Notes under the pieces: model-generated
What the model saw: the letters and a program-made list of their open reading frames with translations, nothing else
What the model was told of the DNA's origin: nothing
Database searches by the model: none
NCBI RefSeq assembly: GCF_028743495.1
Contig: NZ_CP117968.1
Strand: one strand, 5' to 3'
Length of the DNA stretch: 64,000 nt
From: Allobacillus halotolerans
GTDB lineage: Bacteria; Bacillota; Bacilli; Bacillales; Alkalibacillaceae
In this document: piece by piece, positions 18,627 to 27,471 of the stretch
Numbering within the stretch: position 1 is the first letter of the stretch
Layout of the letters: the number at the start of each line of letters is the position of its first letter
Made by a program: the position numbers and the translations under genes

Positions 18627-19529
18627 GTGGAAACCAATACTATTACTAACGCTACACCAAAGCCACAAAAAAATATGTCGCCATGGGCGATAGCCAGAAG
18701 AAAATTTGTTAAGAATAAATTGGCTATGATCAGTTTAGCTTATTTATTATTTATCATTATCATTTCATTTTTGGCACCTTATATTACGACAGCAGATATA
18801 AGTCTTGTTAATATCGGTCAAATGGAGCTACCTCCATCTGCTGATCATTGGTTTGGAACAGATAAAAGTGGCCGTGATGTCTTTACGAGACTATTATATG
18901 GTGGACGAGTTTCATTGCTAGTCGGAATGGCCTGTACTGTGGCAGTTACTATTTTCGGAACAATCGTCGGTTCAATCGCCGGGTATTTCGGAGGAAAGAT
19001 TGATAGTATCTTAATGCGTTTTACGGATTTCGTTTTGAACTTTCCATTCTTAGTTTTCGTAATCGTACTAAGTGCAATTTTATTCGGAGAAGTAGATGGT
19101 GTTTGGGTTTTAATCCTTGTCATTAGTGTACTAAGTTGGGGCGGTGTTGCTCGTCTTGTTCGTAGTAAAGTATTGACGGAGAAAGAAAATGAGTATGTGT
19201 TAGCGGCAGTCTCGATTGGAACGAACCCGTTTAAAGTTATTACTAAACACTTACTACCAAACATTTTATCTACAATTATTGTTCAATCAACCATTCTTTT
19301 TGCAAATATGATTGTAGTAGAATCCGGTTTAAGTTACCTTGGTTTCGGTGTACCTTCATCAACACCAAGTTGGGGAAATATGTTAAAGGCTTCCCAGGAA
19401 TCGGATGTATTGCAACATATGCCATGGATTTGGGCACCACCTGGCATCGTTTTAGTATTGACGATCCTGTCGATTAACTTTATCGGTGAAGGAATTAAAG
19501 ATGCTTTGAATCCAAAATCTTATCGTTAA
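18627..19529 (+). CDS. appC: Oligopeptide ABC transporter permease AppC
   Basis: 300-residue permease of the OppC type, with a cytoplasmic lead, first helix at about residues 33-55, motif GTDKSGRDVFTRLLYGGRVSL, and the EAA loop (EYVLAAVSIGTNPFKVITKHLLPNI). GTG 18627 has GGAGGA 6 bases upstream; the GTG at 18621 would leave no spacing. It is the last gene of the operon, ended by a strong terminator. Confidence 0.9.
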   Translation: METNTITNATPKPQKNMSPWAIARRKFVKNKLAMISLAYLLFIIIISFLAPYITTADISLVNIGQMELPPSADHWFGTDKSGRDVFTRLLYGGRVSLLVGMACTVAVTIFGTIVGSIAGYFGGKIDSILMRFTDFVLNFPFLVFVIVLSAILFGEVDGVWVLILVISVLSWGGVARLVRSKVLTEKENEYVLAAVSIGTNPFKVITKHLLPNILSTIIVQSTILFANMIVVESGLSYLGFGVPSSTPSWGNMLKASQESDVLQHMPWIWAPPGIVLVLTILSINFIGEGIKDALNPKSYR

Positions 19530-19530
19530 C

Positions 19531-19560
19531 TCATAACTCGCTCATTAATTACATATTAAT
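19531..19560 (+). promoter_or_regulatory. SigE-like promoter candidate for the DUF444-like gene
   Basis: TCATAAC (19531-19537), 14 bases, CATATTAAT (19552-19560) resembles a SigE promoter and overlaps the app terminator. It would start transcription about 20-25 bases before the TTG start at 19591. The overlap with the hairpin could be coincidental. Confidence 0.3.
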
Positions 19561-19573
19561 GAGCGAGTTTTTT
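19536..19573 (+). terminator. Terminator of the app operon
   Basis: Perfect 14-bp stem (ACTCGCTCATTAAT 19536-19549 with 19555-19568), 5-base loop, then a run of T. Confidence 0.92.
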
Positions 19574-19590
19574 GTAGGAGAGGTGATTGA

Positions 19591-20346
19591 TTGTTTAACG
19601 AACATGAGAAATGGATGACGAATGTCCCAATCATTTTCCATGGAAATGAAATTGATTCAACAAATAAAGAAAAGACAAAACGCGGAAGTGGTTTTTCTTC
19701 ACCACGCACGCCTGTTTATTCTTTTAGAATGCATGATTTAATTCGAGAATTAGAGAAGCTTGAAAGAATGACGAATACCCTTTTACGAAAGGTATTCAAT
19801 AGTAAAAAAACATTATTGAAGTCAGAAAGCAAACGGATTCCTTTCGAAGAAGCAGTCACTTACCGCTTTCCATTAACGACTGAATTAAGGCAAAATCAAT
19901 TGGTGAAAATCATCTTGATCGATTGTTCTCATTCAATGGGTGATTATCTGTACTCTCTAAGACGATTAACTTTCCTTAAAAATTTTAACGATCCAATGTT
20001 TTTCCTTTACCATCGTGAATCGATTTTTTCTTGGTCCAATCAGTTGAGCTTACCAGCTATTGAAGGGGCTACTTCTATTATGCATCCTCTCAAGCAATTA
20101 AAAGAATTGTTAAATCATGATACCACTTCTTTTCATTTTTCCATCGAACACATCAGTGACGGAAAAATTTCAACCATTGAGTGTAGCGCAATACTTCACC
20201 ATCTGAATGAGTATGCATCGAAAGGGCATTATTACACGCTGCGCGAAATTCGAAAACAAGGATTGTCACCAAGTTTTCTTGGCGAAGAGATTTCTAGGCA
20301 ATTCTCCGCTTCACCTTACATCTCATCGGAGTATTTTATGGTCTAA
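19591..20346 (+). CDS. Short DUF444/YhbH-like (von Willebrand A-type) protein
   Basis: A 251-residue soluble protein. From about residue 107 it follows the order of motifs of DUF444 (YhbH/YeaH): a metal-site-like strand ILIDCSHSM (DxSxS in VWA folds), then FFLYHRES where the family has a histidine/TEA segment, EGATSIMHPLKQLKELL where it has GGT-S-, and FSIEHISDGK where it has FSDG. It is much shorter than YhbH (about 388 residues), mainly at the N-terminus. The start TTG 19591 has AGGAGAGGTG just upstream. DUF444 proteins are linked to PrkA-type kinases and SpoVR in many bacteria; divergent forms of both are in this window. I judge it a divergent member by motif order, not by an alignment score; function is unproven. 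Confidence 0.65.
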   Translation: MFNEHEKWMTNVPIIFHGNEIDSTNKEKTKRGSGFSSPRTPVYSFRMHDLIRELEKLERMTNTLLRKVFNSKKTLLKSESKRIPFEEAVTYRFPLTTELRQNQLVKIILIDCSHSMGDYLYSLRRLTFLKNFNDPMFFLYHRESIFSWSNQLSLPAIEGATSIMHPLKQLKELLNHDTTSFHFSIEHISDGKISTIECSAILHHLNEYASKGHYYTLREIRKQGLSPSFLGEEISRQFSASPYISSEYFMV

Positions 20347-20566
20347 CAATGGCTAGTCCGTTGCAGAAAAGTCAGCCATATTGAGTGTATTAGACAAAAA
20401 ATTGCATAAACTAACCTCTAAGTTGAGTTTTTGGTAATAAAGGATGTAAATGATTGAATAAAACCGATTTTTGTCTTCCATATCTATTGCTTACAGGTAT
20501 AATTCTTGGTACATTAAAAAATAGTTTATAATCTTTTTTCGTTTCATCATAGAGGAGGAGACAAAT

Positions 20567-21754
20567 ATGGGAATTTTATTAGCCATTGTCGCAATAGCTC
20601 TCGTGTTAGGGTTGGCATGGTTATTATCAAATGATAAAAAATACATCCCATTCAAAGGTATAGGGATAATGTTAGTTTCACAGGTAATTATTACATGGTT
20701 TATGTTTAACACGTCGTTCGGTGAAACAATCATCTTATGGATTTCTGACCTATTTAATAAATTAATTTCATTCGGTCGGTCCGGTGCAGAATTTGTTATC
20801 GGAGGGATTGAGATATCGGGTGATCAAGTATTTCTTTTTGATGTCTTAATGATTATTATCTTTTTCGCTACGATCCTATCCGTATTAACGTATATAAAAA
20901 TTTTACCGTTTATCATTAAATATGTCGGAGCTATCTTGTCAAAGATTACAGGCTTACCAAAAATCGAGTCCTTTAATGCGGTAAACAGTTTGTTTTTCGG
21001 TCAATCAGAGGCTTTGCTTGGTATCAAATCACAATTTCACCGATTGACGGATAATCGTCTATATATCGTCAGTGCTTCTGCTATGGGTTCTGTATCAGCT
21101 TCCATTGTGGGTGCTTACATGACAATGATTCCACCACAGTATGTGTTGGTCGCATTACCATTGAACATGTTCAGTGCGTTGATCATTGCTTCAATTATTG
21201 CGCCTGTGAAAACGGATGAAGAAGACGATGAAGTTGACGTGAAGAATGTTTCCGGTGCGAAAAGTGTATTTGAAGCGATGGCAAACGGTGCATTAGATGG
21301 TGGTAAGATTGCTTTAATCGTTGCTGCGATGTTAATTGCATTCTTAGCATCTCTAGAACTTGTCAATTGGATCATCGGAGGTATATTCAATGGAGTTACC
21401 TTAGAACAAATTCTAGGTTATATTCTTTCTCCACTTGTCTTCCTAATGGGTGTACCGATGGATGAAGTCATCAATGCAGGTAGTTTAATGGGGACAAAAA
21501 TCATTACTAATGAATTTGTTGCCATGGCCCAATTTGGAGAAATTTCCGCACAGTTTTCTGCAAAAACAAAAGCCATTGTTTCTGTATTCTTGACAAGCTT
21601 TGCGAACTTTAGCTCCATCGGTATTATCGCCGGTACTGTTGCTGGAATCAGTTCTGAAAAAGGAAAAATTGTATCGCGTTTCGGAATGAAGTTATTGATT
21701 GGTGCGACCCTTGCATCTGTCCTATCTGCAACAATTGCTGGATTATTTGTTTAA
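20567..21754 (+). CDS. NupC-family concentrative nucleoside transporter
   Basis: A 395-residue membrane protein of the CNT (NupC) family, which imports nucleosides with a cation. It has eight or more hydrophobic segments and the family motifs NSLFFGQSEALLGIKSQFHRLTDNRL (split here by one conserved GQSE turn), ASAMGSVSASIVGAYMTMIPPQYV, and the C-terminal FANFSSIGIIAGTVAGI, matching the nucleoside- and Na+-binding halves. AGAGGAGGAGA precedes ATG 20567. No purine riboswitch could be found in the 220 bases upstream. It has its own terminator. Confidence 0.88.
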   Translation: MGILLAIVAIALVLGLAWLLSNDKKYIPFKGIGIMLVSQVIITWFMFNTSFGETIILWISDLFNKLISFGRSGAEFVIGGIEISGDQVFLFDVLMIIIFFATILSVLTYIKILPFIIKYVGAILSKITGLPKIESFNAVNSLFFGQSEALLGIKSQFHRLTDNRLYIVSASAMGSVSASIVGAYMTMIPPQYVLVALPLNMFSALIIASIIAPVKTDEEDDEVDVKNVSGAKSVFEAMANGALDGGKIALIVAAMLIAFLASLELVNWIIGGIFNGVTLEQILGYILSPLVFLMGVPMDEVINAGSLMGTKIITNEFVAMAQFGEISAQFSAKTKAIVSVFLTSFANFSSIGIIAGTVAGISSEKGKIVSRFGMKLLIGATLASVLSATIAGLFV

Positions 21755-21762
21755 AGCTTTCA

Positions 21763-21806
21763 CAATACTGCATCTACATGTAATCTATTGTAGATGCAGT
21801 ATTTTA
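21763..21806 (+). terminator. Terminator of the nucleoside transporter gene
   Basis: A 15-bp perfect stem (21764-21778 with 21789-21803), followed by TTTTAGTATTT. Confidence 0.88.
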
Positions 21807-21833
21807 GTATTTCCTTCAATAAAAAAGAAAAAT

Positions 21834-21860
21834 TCCATCCTTAGGTAAAGGCAGGATGGA
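21834..21860 (+). other. Hairpin upstream of the MurG-like gene
   Basis: CCATCCT (21835-21841) can pair with AGGATGG (21853-21859) over an 11-base loop. It lies before the candidate promoter (21936-21963), has no T tail and so is not a terminator; an operator-like role is possible but unsupported. Confidence 0.3.
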
Positions 21861-21935
21861 GATGAATTGGGTACGGTTGTTTATTCAAAACCACTTGCAG
21901 AGTAAAAGTTGGCCGTATGAAATAATGAATCCCTA

Positions 21936-21963
21936 TGGAAAAGTGATCGTAGAATAGTATAAT
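21936..21963 (+). promoter_or_regulatory. Candidate promoter of the MurG-like gene
   Basis: TGGAAA (21936-21941) and perfect TATAAT (21958-21963) with 16 bases between. The -35 box is poor. Confidence 0.35.
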
Positions 21964-22026
21964 GATTAAAGTATAAAAATTAGTTTAAGCTGTTAGAAGA
22001 CATAAATGCAGAAAGGATGGGAATCA

Positions 22027-23100
22027 GTGGGGAAACAAACGATCTTATTTACCGGAGGTGGGACGGCTGGCCATGTCGTCGTTAATCTGGCACTAATTCC
22101 CGAATTTTTAAAAGAGGGATATGACGTTCATTATGTTGGTTCGTATGAGGGGATTGAACGTGAGCTAATCGAAGGGTTGTCTGGAGTAACCTACCATGCC
22201 ATTTCCACCGGAAAGCTTCGGAGATACTTGTCCAAAGAAAATATCAAAGATCCGTTTAAAGTCATGAAAGGTGTTTATCAATCCAATCGATTAATTAAAA
22301 AAGTAAAACCTTCCATTGTTTTCTCAAAAGGTGGTTTTGTTTCAGTTCCCGTTGTGATCGCATCGAAATTTCAAAAAGTACCGGCCATCATACATGAGTC
22401 AGATCTTACCCCTGGGCTTGCCAATAAAATCGCCTCAAAATTTGCGCGTTTTGTATTGACGAATTTTCCAGAGACAGTGAAGTATTTACCGGAAGAGAAA
22501 GCAAAGTATGTCGGCGCGATTATCCGTGAAGAACTTTTTCAAGGAAGTCGGGAGCGCGCATATGAATTAACTGGATTCACCCAAGCAAAACCTGTCCTGA
22601 TGGTGATGGGCGGAAGTGTCGGCTCCGTTAAAATGAATGAAGCGATTAGAGGGGAATTGAAAACATTAACAGAAAAGTTTCAGATTATCCACTTATGTGG
22701 TAAAGGCAATATTGATTCATCCATTCACCAGGAAGGCTATGTTCAATATGAATACGTCACAGATGGATTAAAGGATTTGTTGGCTATGAGTGATATCGTT
22801 ATTTCAAGAGCTGGTGCCAACTCCATTTTTGAGTTTTTAGCTCTGCGAAAACCGATGTTATTAATCCCCTTATCTTTACAAGCTAGTCGTGGAGATCAAT
22901 TATTAAACGCAGAGTCATTTGAAAAGCAAGGCTTCGCTGCTGTGTTACAAGAGGAAAACCTTGACGGTGAGCGATTAGTCAATCACGTGAACGAATTATA
23001 TCACGATCGTTTTTCTTACAAAGATGAAATGGCAAAGTTTGAACCGAGGAAGACAAAAGATGATGTCATCCAATTGATCAAAGAAACGATGAAAAAATAA
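22027..23100 (+). CDS. MurG-like UDP-GlcNAc transferase
   Basis: 357-residue glycosyltransferase of the MurG type, which adds GlcNAc to lipid I on the inner face of the membrane. It shows FTGGGTAGHVVVNLAL at the N-terminus (membrane-facing glycine loop), FSKGGFVSVPVVIAS, HESDLTPGLANKIASKFA, and the donor-binding site GGSVGS and SRAGANSIFEFLALRKPMLLIPL...GDQLLNAESF. The main division cluster (mraY, murD, ftsW) is absent, so this is probably the second, stand-alone copy found in many Bacillaceae. GTG 22027 follows AAAGGATGGG; an ATG at 22006 overlaps that ribosome site and was not chosen. Confidence 0.88.
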   Translation: MGKQTILFTGGGTAGHVVVNLALIPEFLKEGYDVHYVGSYEGIERELIEGLSGVTYHAISTGKLRRYLSKENIKDPFKVMKGVYQSNRLIKKVKPSIVFSKGGFVSVPVVIASKFQKVPAIIHESDLTPGLANKIASKFARFVLTNFPETVKYLPEEKAKYVGAIIREELFQGSRERAYELTGFTQAKPVLMVMGGSVGSVKMNEAIRGELKTLTEKFQIIHLCGKGNIDSSIHQEGYVQYEYVTDGLKDLLAMSDIVISRAGANSIFEFLALRKPMLLIPLSLQASRGDQLLNAESFEKQGFAAVLQEENLDGERLVNHVNELYHDRFSYKDEMAKFEPRKTKDDVIQLIKETMKK

Positions 23101-23144
23101 ACTTCACATGGGAAGAGTTTGAATTAAAAATTACAGAAGAAATG

Positions 23145-23188
23145 AAATCCCGAACGATTTAGATGTTCATAAATCGCTCGGGATTTTT
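23145..23188 (+). terminator. Terminator of the MurG-like gene
   Basis: AAATCCCGAACGATTTA (23145-23161) pairs with TAAATCGCTCGGGATTT (23170-23186), then T. The same CCCGAACGATT/AATCGCTCGGG arms, and the following TTTGACTGG, recur at 46014-46058. Confidence 0.88.
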
Positions 23189-23513
23189 GTTTGACTGGCG
23201 GTCCATCAAAACACTTCGCTTGCACCCATAGGGTATAAGGCGACATCTACGATACATCGCAGTGTCTTCTATACCGCGGGCTGCGTGGCTGCTTTCTTCA
23301 ATTTAAAAAGTTATATGGCAATAGGTCTAGCAATTAATAGGCTAACTCTTGCTTGGGTCAGCCAACTTCAGCAGTCAGCAGTCAATCTTCATCAGTCAAC
23401 AGCCAATTTTAGCAGTCGTAGCTACATTTAGTTGATTGCTGGTGTCTACGTGTGCTGATTCCAAGAATAAAATACAACACTCTAAATCAGTATCAAACCG
23501 ACAGTATGATCGT
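23189..23513. repeat. Gene-free 325 bases with hairpin and weak 21-base periodicity
   Basis: No gene was found. It contains an imperfect inverted repeat (GGTATA 23232-23237 and TATACC 23270-23275, with inner GACA/TGTC) and, at 23360-23421, three successive 20- or 21-base units beginning AGYCAA and ending near CAGTC. The first part (23189-23220) resembles the sequence after the terminator at 46014. It looks like remnants of dispersed intergenic repeats. Confidence 0.45.
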
Positions 23514-24662
23514 TTACTGCGTAATTCCATGTCGCAGTATTTTTGTTTTTACATTGACATCAAATTGGAAATTCGGATATTCTTTTCTCCATTCTTCCTC
23601 TGACAATTTCTTATTTCCTTTAAAAGTGGAATTCCAAAAGGTTCCGAAACCAAAAGAATCCACATTCAGTTCTTGTGTTTTTTCTAAAATTTTAGTAATA
23701 TTATCTTCAATTATTTTCGAGAGATCCTTTTCAAGCATGCGGATGACTTCTTCACTTTCCAGATCTATCTCTTTATTAAGCTCTCTAATTTCGCCTTCGA
23801 AATTGATATCCAATCCAAAACGGTTATTTTCTGGTTCTTTCACCGTAATAGTAGAACTACTTCTGACTTGTTGTACTGTCATTTCAAAGGATTCTTCCTC
23901 AGGTGATGGATCGAAATCCTCCATAAATTGTCGGTAGTTTTCTGTGGGTAACTCAACCTGTAGTTCCCCAGCTTTAAATTCATCCAGAATCAAACGGACA
24001 TAAAATGCCTCTCTTAAATCAATGATTTCCATGAGTCGATCATCTTGGAATAGGCCAAGTCCTGTGACAATAACACGGTCGTCTTTTTTGGATAGAACCG
24101 GTGTAATTGGATCGGCACCGATTTTCATATAATTTTTAGTGAATTCATGTAAACTGCTATCAATAATTTGTTCTTTACCGACCACTTGATCCAGGAGTTT
24201 ATATATATATATACCGACATTAGGAGCTTCTTCATATATTTGTGCACTAAGCACTTCTTTTGCGGGCATATCCGTTACCGTAACATATAATAAATCGGTA
24301 ACAAACTGGTTTCGTTGCAGCCCATTTAAATGAGGCCAAATTCCTTCTTTTGCTAGCTCCGGTCCATAAAGAACGGCTCTTAATTGTCCTGTAACCAACT
24401 GTTTTGCTGTTTTTGAAAAAGCTTGGTTATAAGCATCTCTAGCTGTCCTTCCATATGAGTAAATGGGGGTACTTTCATTGCTTAGTTGCTGGCTAAACTT
24501 GTAGGTTACAAAAGAACCGAACACTTCTCGTTCCTCTTCTCCTTTGTCAAGACCGATCGCAGTGATAATTCCCAATTGTTCTAAAATGCGTTCTTGAGCA
24601 CAGCCAGTCAATAGCATGAAGGTACTAACTATGATTAAAAATTTCTTAATTTTGTTTTTCAT
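23514..24662 (-). CDS. Ger(x)C-type spore germination lipoprotein
   Basis: C subunit of a nutrient germinant receptor, anchored on the outer face of the spore inner membrane. The 382-residue protein has a signal peptide with lipobox MLLTGC, the conserved beginning QERILEQLGIITAIGLDKGEE and the Ger(x)C C-terminal domain. ATG 24662 is preferred: AGGGGTG lies 5 bases upstream and it yields a normal signal peptide; the longer frame would add 30 residues coded inside the permease gene. It overlaps the permease gene end by 17 bases, so the pair is translationally coupled. Which of the Bacillus receptors it matches cannot be told by eye. Confidence 0.9.
   Translation of the reverse strand: MKNKIKKFLIIVSTFMLLTGCAQERILEQLGIITAIGLDKGEEEREVFGSFVTYKFSQQLSNESTPIYSYGRTARDAYNQAFSKTAKQLVTGQLRAVLYGPELAKEGIWPHLNGLQRNQFVTDLLYVTVTDMPAKEVLSAQIYEEAPNVGIYIYKLLDQVVGKEQIIDSSLHEFTKNYMKIGADPITPVLSKKDDRVIVTGLGLFQDDRLMEIIDLREAFYVRLILDEFKAGELQVELPTENYRQFMEDFDPSPEEESFEMTVQQVRSSSTITVKEPENNRFGLDINFEGEIRELNKEIDLESEEVIRMLEKDLSKIIEDNITKILEKTQELNVDSFGFGTFWNSTFKGNKKLSEEEWRKEYPNFQFDVNVKTKILRHGITQ
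23515..23552 (+). terminator. Plus-strand terminator-like hairpin over the GerC 3' end
   Basis: TACTGCG (23515-23521) pairs with CGCAGTA (23533-23539), followed on the plus strand by TTTTTGTTTTT. It would stop plus-strand transcription running from the MurG-like gene into the germination operon from its 3' side. Confidence 0.5.
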
Positions 24663-25758
24663 TTTTAGCACCCCTGATTCGTTTAATGATTGCAAAAGGA
24701 AGTAAGAGAATAGGAAATAAAAATGTAAAGAATAAACCAGAATAGTCGGCAATTTTCAAAAGATGCTCCAATTGTCGCTGCGTATCAATGAAGTGCAATC
24801 CTATCGAAGAGAGAATAATAATGCCCCAGATTGAATGTTTTTGCTTAATATGTTTGATTCGTTTTAAGCTACGCGTCATTAACCATGCATATAAGATTAA
24901 GTTCGGCAAGATGATAAACTTCCAAAATGAAACAGCAAAAATATCAAGCCGTTCAAAAACAGAAAAAGAAATAACTTTAAACATGACAAATCCTGGCCAA
25001 ATCAGTGATTCTAGTTGCTTTGGTGCAAAGAAGCCAATCGAAATAATTACATATCCTAATAGGGCAATCACAGTGGCAAACAGGCCTAATTGACTATACA
25101 GCATCGTTTTTTCTTTGTTTCGGATGTAGGGATACAAATACCATAAAACTTCAATCCCAAGAAAAGAATAGGCCGAAACGAGTAAGCCGTTAAATAATCC
25201 ATTTCGATCAATCTCAAATAAGGGGAAATAATTATTCGTATCGATCATGGTAGCAGGAACAGCCAGCACCCCGTTGAGCCAAAATGACAGCAAGAAAAAG
25301 AGAAAACAAACTCCTACAATGACGCGTATTCCTCCGTAAATGCAGTAAGCTATTAAAATTGTCATCAAGAAGCCAATAATAAATCTTGAATGCTGCGGGA
25401 AAATGAACACCACAATAAATTCGGTATATTTAGTAAGTGCACTTAAATAAACAATGAAAAAATAAACAATGAACAAGTAGCCAAACACCTTAGCCAACCA
25501 ATTGCCGAATGTTTCCTGTAAAATCCCGTATAAGTCTGTACCTTTATAAGTTTTCAGAATAAAAATGATGATAGCCAATAGTAAATGAGCGATTACTGCA
25601 GTAATGATGATCACGAGCCAACTATCTTGCTTTGCATGTTGAAAAACTCGTCGTGGCAACGCAACAACACCGACACCTATCAAAATATTGAATAAAATAA
25701 AGAATAAATAACTTGCGCGAAATTTTAGATGCTCTGGAATATTAAGAGGGTTCTTCAT
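24646..25758 (-). CDS. GerB-type spore germination permease
   Basis: B subunit of the germinant receptor, 370 residues, related to amino acid/polyamine transporters (APC superfamily). About ten hydrophobic helices; the N-terminal FILFNILIGVGVVALPRRVF block and the later ILQETFGNWLAKVFGYLFIVYF region are typical. This subunit is thought to bind the nutrient germinant in the spore inner membrane. It begins 8 bases after the A-subunit gene and overlaps the C-subunit gene. Confidence 0.9.
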   Translation of the reverse strand: MKNPLNIPEHLKFRASYLFFILFNILIGVGVVALPRRVFQHAKQDSWLVIIITAVIAHLLLAIIIFILKTYKGTDLYGILQETFGNWLAKVFGYLFIVYFFIVYLSALTKYTEFIVVFIFPQHSRFIIGFLMTILIAYCIYGGIRVIVGVCFLFFLLSFWLNGVLAVPATMIDTNNYFPLFEIDRNGLFNGLLVSAYSFLGIEVLWYLYPYIRNKEKTMLYSQLGLFATVIALLGYVIISIGFFAPKQLESLIWPGFVMFKVISFSVFERLDIFAVSFWKFIILPNLILYAWLMTRSLKRIKHIKQKHSIWGIIILSSIGLHFIDTQRQLEHLLKIADYSGLFFTFLFPILLLPFAIIKRIRGAKNEKQN

Positions 25759-25766
25759 TTGATCAC

Positions 25767-27296
25767 CTATTCATCGATGTCTTTTCCTCTTGTCTTAAAC
25801 AAAGGGTGGTTGTGAGAGTTTCTCCCTTGTCGCTCTGTTTTTTTCGGTAAATTGGAGACGGGGCGTTCCTTGTTTAAAACAAATGGAATGCGAACTTGTG
25901 ACTGGTCAAAATCTGTAAAACGAAATGGATAGATTGGCGCTGTATATGGGCGATGCAAAGAACGAAGTCTCAGTAAATGAATAATGATAAAAGCTAACAT
26001 GAAAAAGAACCCAACGAATCCCAAAAACCCGGCAAATATGATGATTGGAAAACGCAAAATCCGTAAAGAAGACCCCATGACATAATCAGGTGTCGTAAAG
26101 GACGCGAGTGCACTGAGTGCAACAAGAATAATCAAGATATTACTCGTAAATCCAGCTTGGACGACTGCCTGTCCGATGACAATCCCTCCGACGATACCCA
26201 TCGTTTGGCCTACCTTTGTCGGCAACCGAGCACCGGCTTCCCGAATGAATTCCATCATCGTTTCCAATATTAGAGTTTCCAACAATGGTGGAAATGGAAC
26301 TCGATTACGTGATTCACCGAGTGACAGTAGCAGTGCCTCTGGAATCACTTCATAATGGAAGGTAAGTGCGGCCACATAGATCGGTGTTAATGTAATGGAC
26401 ACAATCATGGCAAACATGCGCATTAAGCGTGTAAAAAAACCAATAATCCATCGTCCATAAATGTCGTCTGTTGATTCAAAGAAGCTAGAAAATGTAATGG
26501 GCGCGATAATTCCTGAAGGACTGTTATCAACGAGAATACCTATTTTTCCTTCTTTTATACTGTAGCTAAATCGATCAGGCAATTCAGAGACCATGAATTG
26601 TGGGAAAATCGAATATGGATTATCTTCAATTTGTTGACTCAATACCGCGCTGTTCATCACATCTTCTGTACGCAAGGAAGTGAGACGATTTCTTAATTCA
26701 ATCACATTTTCGTCATTTGCAATGTCATCCATATACATCATTTGAACTTCGGTCGGAATTCGATTGCCGATAATGAACTTTTCGATTTTTAGATGAGGTG
26801 TGTCGACCATGTTCCGAATCATATTTAAATTGGTTCCAATGGAATTCGTAAAAGCAATTTGTGGACCGAAAATGAGTGATTCTGTTTCAGCACGTTCAAT
26901 TGAACGGTGTTCTTGTAGCGGTACAGAGTGCAAGAGGCTCATTTGATCGTTTTCGATGTAAATACATACAGAGCCTTGAATGAGAAGTTGTCCGATCTCA
27001 TCTAAATTGCTTTTTTGTTTTGAATCCGGTAACACAATCATATGATCGATGGATTGAATGTCTAATGTCATCTTGGCTTTTTGTACGGGTGAAATAATTT
27101 GATCGTATAATACTTGTGGTTTAACAATCGTATACAAAAAATAAAATCCAATTCGTTGCTCACTTTCCGTTTCAACGATTTTCATCACAAAATCCGGGTT
27201 ATTGTTCATCGCTTTTTCTTTGAGTTCCGTCTGCAATTCTTCCAATGTACAAGGAAATAGGCTTTGTTGTTTTTTCTTCATTGATTTCCGCTTCAT
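25767..27296 (-). CDS. GerA-type spore germination protein
   Basis: A subunit of the receptor, 509 residues. A soluble N-terminal domain (about 1-240) with the family segment AETESLIFGPQIAFTNSIGTNLNMIR (conserved around ESLIFGP) is followed by about five helices (about 285-440, FPPLLETLILETMMEFIREAGARLP within it) and a basic tail. ATG 27296 has AAAGGGAGAC upstream. It heads the A-B-C operon and has a forespore-type promoter 24 bases before the start. Confidence 0.9.
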   Translation of the reverse strand: MKRKSMKKKQQSLFPCTLEELQTELKEKAMNNNPDFVMKIVETESEQRIGFYFLYTIVKPQVLYDQIISPVQKAKMTLDIQSIDHMIVLPDSKQKSNLDEIGQLLIQGSVCIYIENDQMSLLHSVPLQEHRSIERAETESLIFGPQIAFTNSIGTNLNMIRNMVDTPHLKIEKFIIGNRIPTEVQMMYMDDIANDENVIELRNRLTSLRTEDVMNSAVLSQQIEDNPYSIFPQFMVSELPDRFSYSIKEGKIGILVDNSPSGIIAPITFSSFFESTDDIYGRWIIGFFTRLMRMFAMIVSITLTPIYVAALTFHYEVIPEALLLSLGESRNRVPFPPLLETLILETMMEFIREAGARLPTKVGQTMGIVGGIVIGQAVVQAGFTSNILIILVALSALASFTTPDYVMGSSLRILRFPIIIFAGFLGFVGFFFMLAFIIIHLLRLRSLHRPYTAPIYPFRFTDFDQSQVRIPFVLNKERPVSNLPKKTERQGRNSHNHPLFKTRGKDIDE

Positions 27297-27326
27297 AAAA
27301 GTCTCCCTTTGCTATCCTTTGCCACG

Positions 27327-27356
27327 TAGTATGTGAATTGAACGGAGATTTATGTA
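27327..27356 (-). promoter_or_regulatory. SigG/SigF-type promoter of the germination operon
   Basis: Read on the minus strand: TACATA, 17 bases, CATACTA. The -10 box is a perfect match to the forespore consensus and the -35 differs in one base from TGHATA. Its position gives a leader of about 24 bases, as expected for a ger operon made late in the forespore. Confidence 0.68.
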
Positions 27357-27408
27357 AGGAAGGCGTTAAATGGTATCGTTGAAGTTTTTATATTTTTTGA
27401 AAAAGTAG

Positions 27409-27437
27409 TTGAATTCTTAACTTTTAATGGTTATACT
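27409..27437 (+). promoter_or_regulatory. SigA promoter of the leader peptide / exporter transcript
   Basis: TTGAAT (27409-27414), a 17-base spacer and TATACT (27432-27437): one of the best vegetative promoters in the window. Transcription would begin near 27444, 28 bases before the leader peptide. Confidence 0.65.
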
Positions 27438-27471
27438 CTTATCAACAAACAAATTAAAGGAGGTCAGGGGA

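Noticed and set aside
20347..20566. Purine riboswitch before the nucleoside transporter
   Set aside because: Looked for because NupC-type genes often have one; the conserved junction bases and the two kissing-loop arms could not be found.
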